64,000 bases of DNA from Chloroflexota bacterium. GTDB lineage: Bacteria > Chloroflexota > Anaerolineae > Anaerolineales > Villigracilaceae. The notes beneath the pieces were generated by a model. That model ran no database searches. It was given only the letters and a program-made list of their open reading frames with translations, and was not told the DNA's origin. Both the position numbers and the translations under genes were made by a program. Positions within the stretch are counted from its first letter, which is position 1, and every line of letters begins with the position of its first letter. Of the stretch, positions 59,070-64,000 are shown piece by piece. The stretch spans positions 372,001 through 436,000 of the forward strand of contig JACRPQ010000004.1 in the NCBI GenBank assembly GCA_016223135.1, in the 5' to 3' direction.

Positions 59070-60062
59070 CTACTCGTTGAACATCTCTCCCACGCTGCGA
59101 CCTTCGTGCGCGCGCTGGATGACTTCTCCCAGCATGGGGGCAATGGACAGAATGGTAATGCGTCCTTTGAGCAGTTTCAGTTTGTGCGGCGGTATCGGTA
59201 CGGTGTCGGTGGTGATGATGTGTTTGATGGGCAGGGCAGCCAGTTTGGCGGCGGCGTCGCCGGAAAAGATGGGATGGATGAACGCCAAATAGACATCCCG
59301 TGCGCCGTTTTGCTTGACCGTGTTCACCGCCTGCGCCACCGAACCGCCGGTATCCACCTCATCGTCCACGATGAGCACGTCGCGGTCTTGCACGTCGCCG
59401 ATGAGGGTGAGCGCCTCGGCTTTTGCTTCGTTGCCAATGCGCCGCTTTTCAATGAAGGCGATGGGTACGTCGAGCGCGTGAGCGTAGTTGCGTCCGCGCT
59501 TGGCGAAGCCCAAGTCGGTGGCAACGACGACCGGGTTGACCATCTCATGGAACAAGTTTTTCTTGATGTAGTCGCTGACCATGTGAGAAGCGGTCAACAC
59601 ATCGCCGGGGATGGAGAAGAAGCCTTGAATTTGTCCGGCGTGCGGGTCGAAGGTCATGTAGCGGTCGGCGCCGGCAATCTCGATCATATCCGCCACGAGA
59701 CGCGCGGTGATGGGTACGCGCGGCTGGTCTTTTTTGTCGGAGCGCCCGTAACACAAGTAGGGAATCACCGCCGTGATGCGCGCCGCCGAATCCAGCCGCA
59801 GGGTTTGGATCATGATCAGCAGTTCCATCAGGTTGTAATGCACGGGCGAGGAGGTGGTTTGAATGACGTACACGTCCTGTCCGCGCGCGCTGCTCTTGAG
59901 TTTGACGAAGATGTTCTCGTTGGGGAATTGAATCACTTCGCGGGGGCTTAACTTCTGCCCGAGATAATCGGCAATTTTTTGCGCCAGTTCCGGCGAGGCG
60001 GAGCCGGCATAGAGTTTGATTTCTCCGTACATTTTGATTTCATGATGCGGATTTTGCGGCAT
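59070..60062 (-). CDS. prs: ribose-phosphate pyrophosphokinase
   Basis: Protein of 330 aa which makes PRPP from ribose 5-phosphate and ATP. FPNENIFVKLKSSARGQDVYVIQ, YGRSDKKDQPRVPITARLVADMIEIAGADRYMTFDPHAGQ and the PRPP loop RDVLIVDDEVDTGGSVAQAV are clear. VVATDLGFAKRGRNYA matches the family flexible loop region. ATG 60062 has an AAGGAGG site 5 bases upstream and is only 8 bp from the end of meaB, so they are probably co-transcribed. Confidence 0.95.
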   Translation of the reverse strand: MPQNPHHEIKMYGEIKLYAGSASPELAQKIADYLGQKLSPREVIQFPNENIFVKLKSSARGQDVYVIQTTSSPVHYNLMELLIMIQTLRLDSAARITAVIPYLCYGRSDKKDQPRVPITARLVADMIEIAGADRYMTFDPHAGQIQGFFSIPGDVLTASHMVSDYIKKNLFHEMVNPVVVATDLGFAKRGRNYAHALDVPIAFIEKRRIGNEAKAEALTLIGDVQDRDVLIVDDEVDTGGSVAQAVNTVKQNGARDVYLAFIHPIFSGDAAAKLAALPIKHIITTDTVPIPPHKLKLLKGRITILSIAPMLGEVIQRAHEGRSVGEMFNE

Positions 60063-60070
60063 GTTCCTCC

Positions 60071-61060
60071 TTATTTTCCATTCAATAGCGCTCGAACCGC
60101 CTCATACGGCGACCATTCCCTGCGGATGACTTTTTCCAGCGCCTGTTCATACGCTTCGCGATGCGAACCGTTCAGATAGCGACTCATCAATTCCTCCTCC
60201 AAGACCGCCTCCAACTCGGACCTGAGCCTGGCGCGGTCACGAGAAGCCCAATCCCCGCTCTGATGCAAATGCGACTTGTGCCGGGCAATCGCCTCCGCCA
60301 ATTCGGGAATGCCGGTTCCGTCTGTTGCGATGGTTTTGAGGATGGGGGGCATCCACAGCGGGGCATCGGTAACAGGCGCTTCGAGGGTCATCATGCGGCC
60401 GTGGTGGTGGATGATGCGTTTCGTCGGATGAGCCAGTTCGAGCATGGAGCGAAGCGCGCGTTCCGTGTTTTCCACGCCGGGGCGGTCGGCTTTGTTGATG
60501 ACGAGCACGTCCGCGATTTCCAAAATCCCCGCTTTGATGGCTTGAATGTCATCGCCCAGACCGGGCGCTTCGACCACGATGGTGGTGTGGGCGAGCCGGG
60601 CAATATCCACTTCGCTTTGCCCCGCGCCGACGGTTTCGATGATGATGATGTCGTAGCCGGCGGCATCGAAGACTTGCACGAAAGCGGCGGTCTTTTGCGC
60701 CAGTCCGCCGACCGAACCGCGCGAAGCCATGGAGCGAATGAAGACGCCGTCGTCGCCGGAGAGGTCGCGCATGCGCACACGGTCGCCCAGCACCGCGCCG
60801 CCGGTGAACGGGCTGGAAGGGTCCACGGCGATGATGGCAACTTTGTATTGATGCGCTTTTCTGTAGTGCAGGGTGAGTTGATTGACGAGCGATGATTTGC
60901 CTGTACCTGGCGCGCCCGTCACGCCGATGAGGTGCGCTCTGCCGGTATGAGGAAAAAGTTTGGCAAGCGCGCTGCGTCCCTCGGGGGCGTCGTTTTCCAC
61001 CTGCGTCAGCAGGCGGGAGAGGGCAAGGCGGTTGCCTTCAAGAATGGGTTGGGTTTGCAA
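60071..61060 (-). CDS. meaB: MeaB-type G-protein chaperone of methylmalonyl-CoA mutase
   Basis: Protein of 329 aa. P-loop GVTGAPGTGKSSLVNQLTLHYR, switch/base blocks IAVDPSSPFTGGAVLGDRVRM, IIIETVGAGQSEVDIA and LVINKADRPG define the SIMIBI GTPases that load and protect adenosylcobalamin in acyl-CoA mutases. The gene for a cobalamin-binding small mutase subunit lies 49 bp upstream on the same strand, which supports the role. A 12-bp perfect hairpin (61075-61111) lies between the two. Confidence 0.94.
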   Translation of the reverse strand: MQTQPILEGNRLALSRLLTQVENDAPEGRSALAKLFPHTGRAHLIGVTGAPGTGKSSLVNQLTLHYRKAHQYKVAIIAVDPSSPFTGGAVLGDRVRMRDLSGDDGVFIRSMASRGSVGGLAQKTAAFVQVFDAAGYDIIIIETVGAGQSEVDIARLAHTTIVVEAPGLGDDIQAIKAGILEIADVLVINKADRPGVENTERALRSMLELAHPTKRIIHHHGRMMTLEAPVTDAPLWMPPILKTIATDGTGIPELAEAIARHKSHLHQSGDWASRDRARLRSELEAVLEEELMSRYLNGSHREAYEQALEKVIRREWSPYEAVRALLNGK

Positions 61061-61074
61061 ATTGTCCTCTACAT

Positions 61075-61111
61075 GAAATTACGCAACACCTCTTGCGTAT
61101 TGCGTAATTTC
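61075..61111. repeat. GAAATTACGCAA hairpin between mcmB and meaB
   Basis: 12-bp perfect arms GAAATTACGCAA and TTGCGTAATTTC around 13 bases; the right arm runs into the TGA stop of the mutase subunit gene. It could attenuate or stabilise the operon mRNA. Confidence 0.65.
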
Positions 61112-61508
61112 AGGATTTCACTGCTTCGCGTATATCCCGGATGATGTCCTCGGTGGACGCTCCGGGTCCGTAAATGCCTGTGATGCCCATCTCCTTGAGT
61201 TTGGGCATGTCGTCATCCGGGATGATGCCGCCGATGAAAACTTTGACGTTTTCCTGCCCGTTTGCCTTGAGCAGTTCCAGAATACGCGGAGCGAGAGCCA
61301 TGTGCGCACCGGAAAGGATGGACAGTCCCACCACATCCACATCCTCCTGAAGCGCGGCTTCGGCAATCATTTCCGGCGTCTGACGCAGACCCGTGTAAAT
61401 GACCTCCATACCGGCATCGCGCAGGGCGCGCGCCACCACTTTTGCGCCGCGGTCGTGCCCGTCCAACCCGGGCTTGGCAACGAGGACGCGAATCTTTTTC
61501 TCCGTCAT
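61110..61508 (-). CDS. methylmalonyl-CoA mutase small (cobalamin-binding) subunit
   Basis: Protein of 132 aa beginning [20 protein letters not shown] after a GGAGG site. The DxHxxG motif with the cobalt-ligand His is in [44 protein letters not shown] and [27 protein letters not shown] complete the B12-binding domain. As a free-standing B12 domain it must pair with a separate catalytic subunit, which is not in this window. The set would interconvert succinyl-CoA and methylmalonyl-CoA or a related acyl-CoA pair. Confidence 0.93.
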   Translation of the reverse strand: MTEKKIRVLVAKPGLDGHDRGAKVVARALRDAGMEVIYTGLRQTPEMIAEAALQEDVDVVGLSILSGAHMALAPRILELLKANGQENVKVFIGGIIPDDDMPKLKEMGITGIYGPGASTEDIIRDIREAVKS

Positions 61509-61594
61509 GGTTCCTCCATACGTGAATTCTGCCACGATTATACTATGACGGCTTTGCGCGCTGTCTGTCCTCAAATTCGTAACGACACTGATAT

Positions 61595-61686
61595 TCAGTA
61601 GATCACGAAAACCCTGCGTAACTTGCGCTCTCTAGCGCAAAAACGGCGGTAGAGACCGCCGAATACGCGCTTTCGTGAAGTACTGA
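61595..61686. mobile_element. paired-hairpin element with TCAGTAGATCACGAAA terminal inverted repeats
   Basis: Terminal repeats at 61595-61610 and 61671-61686 match at 14 of 16 positions. Hairpin 1 (61623-61640) has stem TTGCGCT around CTCT, and hairpin 2 (61644-61661) has stem CGGCGGT around AGAG. It matches the element at 53680-53773 in reverse orientation, but the second stem differs with compensating changes on both sides. ACTGATATT occurs at both borders (61587 and 61682). Confidence 0.7.
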
Positions 61687-61731
61687 TATTGACATGACTC
61701 ATGGCTGAGACGAGCATCTTCTAAAATATGC

Positions 61732-61737
61732 TATACT
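61732..61737 (+). promoter_or_regulatory. -10 box giving a probable leaderless operon mRNA
   Basis: TATACT is followed by 6 bases and the ATG at 61744; no ribosome site is present. Confidence 0.55.
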
Positions 61738-61743
61738 TCGAAC

Positions 61744-61983
61744 ATGCAATCACGCGCAGACTGGTTGGCATGGGCACAAACATTGCGGCGTTTCAAATTG
61801 GACGGGCTTGCACTATGGTTGTTGGAGGCAGGTTCTCCGCTTGCTCTGTTGGGGGCGCAAATGTTGTATGCCGTTCAGCCGCTGTTGGGGGAAACGCAAA
61901 TCCGTTCGCTTGCACAAATGCTCGAGAATGAACAAGAGACCAAAACCTTTGTGCAATATCTGCGCGGGGAGGCAGCACAATGA
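61744..61983 (+). CDS. small protein, first gene of a membrane-protein operon (79 aa)
   Basis: Begins MQSRADWLAWAQTLRRFKLD. It is mostly helical with one moderately hydrophobic stretch (GLALWLLEAGSPLALLGAQMLYAV, residues about 21-44) that could insert in the membrane. The stop overlaps the next start by 4 bp (ATGA). I do not recognise it. The tight coupling implies it works with the downstream membrane proteins. Confidence 0.75.
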   Translation: MQSRADWLAWAQTLRRFKLDGLALWLLEAGSPLALLGAQMLYAVQPLLGETQIRSLAQMLENEQETKTFVQYLRGEAAQ

Positions 61984-62714
61984 CCGCCCTGATTGTTCTC
62001 TTTCTCGCCGCTGTCCTTTTGCTGACGCTCACTTTCCTGCGCCGTAAATCGCCCGCTGCCTTTCGCAAAATCGAGGCATACGAACGCCTCAACCGCGCCA
62101 TCGGTCTTTCGGTGGAAAGCGGCACGCGCCTGCACATTTCCATCGGACGCGGCAATCTCTTCACAGCACGCGGCGGCTCGGCGCTGGCGGGACTTGCCAT
62201 GCTGCGCCGCCTCACTGAACGGACCTCCCTCAGCGACCAGCCGCCCATCGTCACTTCCGGCGATGCCTCGCTGGCAATCCTCTCGCAAGACACCTTGCAG
62301 TCCGGCTACCGCGCCGCACGCGCGGAAGACCAATTCCGCCTCACCTCTGGACGTTTGACCGGGCTCACCCCATTTGCCTTCGCCGCAGGGACGCTTCCCA
62401 TCATCCGTGATGAAGGCGTCTCCGCCAACGTCATCATTGGCGAACTGGGCGCCGAAGCCGGACTCCTTACCGACGCCGCCGAGCGCAAAAACGCCGACCT
62501 GATTGCCGCCAGCGATAACCTCACGGCGCAATCCGTCCTCTATGCCGCCTCGCAAGCCCCTCTCATCGGCGAAGAACTCTTTGCTGCCGGCGCCTACATC
62601 GGCGCGGGCGCTTCGCACGAAGCAAGCCTGCAAACCCAGGATATCCTGCGCTGGCTGGTCATCCTTGCCATTTTGGGCGGGGCTGTTTTGAAATTTTTGG
62701 GAGTAGGTTTCTGA
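61980..62714 (+). CDS. membrane protein with two terminal spans, unknown function
   Basis: Protein of 244 aa. An N-terminal span (ALIVLFLAAVLLLTLTFL) and a C-terminal span (LVILAILGGAVLKFLGVGF) bracket a soluble domain with AIGLSVESGTRLHISIGRGNLFTARGGSALAGLAMLRRL, PPIVTSGDASLAILSQDTLQSGYRAA and AEAGLLTDAAERKNADLIAASDNL. The Ala/Gly-rich domain has no recognised catalytic motif. It overlaps the next gene by 1 bp (TGATG). Confidence 0.75.
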   Translation: MTALIVLFLAAVLLLTLTFLRRKSPAAFRKIEAYERLNRAIGLSVESGTRLHISIGRGNLFTARGGSALAGLAMLRRLTERTSLSDQPPIVTSGDASLAILSQDTLQSGYRAARAEDQFRLTSGRLTGLTPFAFAAGTLPIIRDEGVSANVIIGELGAEAGLLTDAAERKNADLIAASDNLTAQSVLYAASQAPLIGEELFAAGAYIGAGASHEASLQTQDILRWLVILAILGGAVLKFLGVGF

Positions 62715-63337
62715 TGATGCGAGTTCTGACCGCCGCCCTTGCCATTGCATCCGGCATCATCGTTTTGCTTGGTTACTTCCTCCGCCAGGCGTTCCCTCTG
62801 TTCGAACAACTGCGCCTTCTGCTCACCGATTGGGCAGTGGTCATTGCCGCCGCCGCAGTGCTGGTGGGCATCCTCAACCTCGTCTCTGTGCAAATGGAAA
62901 AACTGCGCAACCGCCAACCGGGCGGACTCTACGGCGCGCTTCTGGTCTTTGCCCTGGTGATTACATTCGGGCTGGGATTGGTCTTTGGAACAGACCATCC
63001 CTTCCTGCGCGCCGCCATGGATGCCGTCATCGTGCCGGTCGAAGCCTCCCTGCTGGCAATTCTTGCCGTCACCCTCGTCTATGCCAGCATCCGCCTCCTG
63101 CGCCGCCGCGCCGACCTGATGAGCGTCATCTTCCTGCTTGCCATGCTCCTCTTTCTGATTGCCGCCATGCCGAAGCCCTTCGGTCCCATCCCGCTGGTGG
63201 ATCAACTCATCCTTGACTTGACCGGCATCCTCTCCACCGCCGGCGCGCGCGGACTGCTCATTGGCGTGGCGCTGGGAACCCTCCTGACCGGCTTGCGCGT
63301 CCTCTTTGGCATGGATCGTCCGTATGGGGGGAACTAA
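62714..63337 (+). CDS. multi-pass membrane protein, unknown function
   Basis: Protein of 207 aa with about six spans, for example VLTAALAIASGIIVLLGYFL, LTDWAVVIAAAAVLVGILNLV, YGALLVFALVITFGLGLVFG, VPVEASLLAILAVTLVYASIRLL, LMSVIFLLAMLLFLIAAM and GLLIGVALGTLLTGLRVLFG. No transporter or enzyme motif is visible. It is coupled to both neighbours by overlapping stop/start codons. Confidence 0.75.
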   Translation: MMRVLTAALAIASGIIVLLGYFLRQAFPLFEQLRLLLTDWAVVIAAAAVLVGILNLVSVQMEKLRNRQPGGLYGALLVFALVITFGLGLVFGTDHPFLRAAMDAVIVPVEASLLAILAVTLVYASIRLLRRRADLMSVIFLLAMLLFLIAAMPKPFGPIPLVDQLILDLTGILSTAGARGLLIGVALGTLLTGLRVLFGMDRPYGGN

Positions 63338-64000
63338 TGGCTGAGATTCGCTGTCCCAACTGCGGCAAAGAAAATCCCGATTTTCTGGATTTCTGCCAAT
63401 TTTGCCAAACACCCCTCGCCTCAGAGGTGATTCACATCGGCGAAGAGCCGACCAAGAAAAAAACCGACGAACTCGAACAAATCCTCCCCGACTGGCTGAA
63501 AGAAATCCGTCAGCAGGGAGTTGAAGAGGCGGCAAACGAAACCCTTCGTCCGCAGAGCAAGCCCAAGGTCACGGAAGAACCGCCCGACCTTCTGGCGGGA
63601 CTCATGTCGCAAGCCGACTCCGACGAAGAGGAACTTCCCGACTGGCTGGCGGACATCGCCCCCGCTCCCAAAAAAGAAGAGACCCCTCCGCCTCCACCCC
63701 AAAAAGAAGAACCCTCCAGCTTTTTCGCCCAATTCCGCGAACCCGAAGCACAACCGCCTGCCAAACCACAGCCGCCTGAAGAAGAAACGCCGTGGAGCGG
63801 GCTGGTTGAACCTGCCGGCGGCGAATTGACGGACTGGTTCGGTCAGGAAGAACCATCGGCTGCGCCTTTCCCCCAGGAAACGGGCGCGCCCGCCGAAGAT
63901 TGGATGAAAGACCTTTCGGCGTTCGCGACAGAGCCTCCGTCCGCACAACAGCCCGAAGACCTGAGTTGGCTCCGCGACTTGGAAGCCACCTCCAAAGCGA
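63337..64000 (+). CDS. zinc-ribbon protein with repeated DWL motifs, cut off by window edge
   Basis: Begins MAEIRCPNCGKENPDFLDFC and continues QFCQTPL, a C-x2-C...C-x2-C zinc ribbon in residues 6-23. The remaining roughly 198 visible residues are acidic and proline-rich, with recurring Asp-Trp-Leu/Met/Phe units: LPDWLKEI, LPDWLADI, LTDWFGQ, EDWMKDL, LSWLRDL. These look like short linear binding motifs in a disordered chain. The ATG overlaps the previous stop (TAATG). No stop is reached by base 64000. It may scaffold the membrane complex encoded upstream. Confidence 0.75.
   Translation, partial: MAEIRCPNCGKENPDFLDFCQFCQTPLASEVIHIGEEPTKKKTDELEQILPDWLKEIRQQGVEEAANETLRPQSKPKVTEEPPDLLAGLMSQADSDEEELPDWLADIAPAPKKEETPPPPPQKEEPSSFFAQFREPEAQPPAKPQPPEEETPWSGLVEPAGGELTDWFGQEEPSAAPFPQETGAPAEDWMKDLSAFATEPPSAQQPEDLSWLRDLEATSKA

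Overview
The window looks like chromosomal DNA of a Chloroflexota bacterium, most likely class Anaerolineae. This rests on the gene set and style: a bacterial Elp3, MeaB with a small methylmalonyl-CoA mutase subunit, a heterodimeric class I fumarase, giant multidomain secreted proteins, a very long SecA, several apparently leaderless genes, and intergenic regions packed with short palindromic and 7-bp tandem repeats. No rRNA, tRNA, CRISPR array, phage or complete insertion sequence was found. Taxonomy is inference; no database search was possible.

Layout. 1-5.9 kb (minus): glpK, glpD, a polyprenyl-phosphate-type glycosyltransferase, a histidine phosphatase and a panE-like reductase that runs off the left edge. 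6-9.5 kb: divergent katG and oxyR, with a 15/16 match to the four-box OxyR operator between them. 9.5-14.3 kb: fmt and a large secreted nuclease. 14.7-20.8 kb: a membrane protein, then a TetR-controlled efflux operon (regulator, two FtsX-like permeases, ATPase, lipoprotein adaptor) with a consensus promoter abutting a double palindrome. 21-27 kb: GH4 enzyme, acetyltransferase, ATP-grasp protein, thiol peroxidase, panC, a 70-aa unknown, and ssb. 27-35 kb: aconitase, adenosine deaminase, and a 1335-aa SecA. 35.2-36.6 kb: an ECF sigma gene with a tiny overlapping partner ORF, lying between two copies of a small transposon-like element, each with perfect 8-bp target duplications. 36.8-46 kb: sulfite-oxidase-like protein, HtrA-like protease, DnaJ-like chaperone, Elp3, methyltransferase, GAF-GGDEF protein and an unknown protein. 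46-51.3 kb: PP2C-like membrane protein, acyltransferase, fumarase subunits. 51.4-55.3 kb: a lower-GC block of secreted proteins plus an orphan response regulator. 55.5-64 kb: split chromate transporter, universal stress protein, mutM, prs, meaB/mcmB, and a translationally coupled membrane-protein operon that runs off the right edge.

The most unusual content is the repeat biology. (i) Tandem 7-bp (one 8-bp) repeats occupy many gaps and have entered reading frames. (ii) A family of roughly 90-100 bp elements has terminal inverted repeats and paired hairpins whose stems vary but whose TCTCTA/TAGAGA core is constant. (iii) A 119-bp element and a 227-bp derivative have 8-bp target duplications. 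(iv) At least six otherwise conserved proteins (GlpK, AcnA, Elp3, MutM, a methyltransferase, a membrane protein) carry in-frame peptide insertions encoded by these repeats, and one lipoprotein signal peptide is largely repeat-encoded. This resembles the Rickettsia palindromic elements, and I regard it as the best candidate for an under-described phenomenon here.
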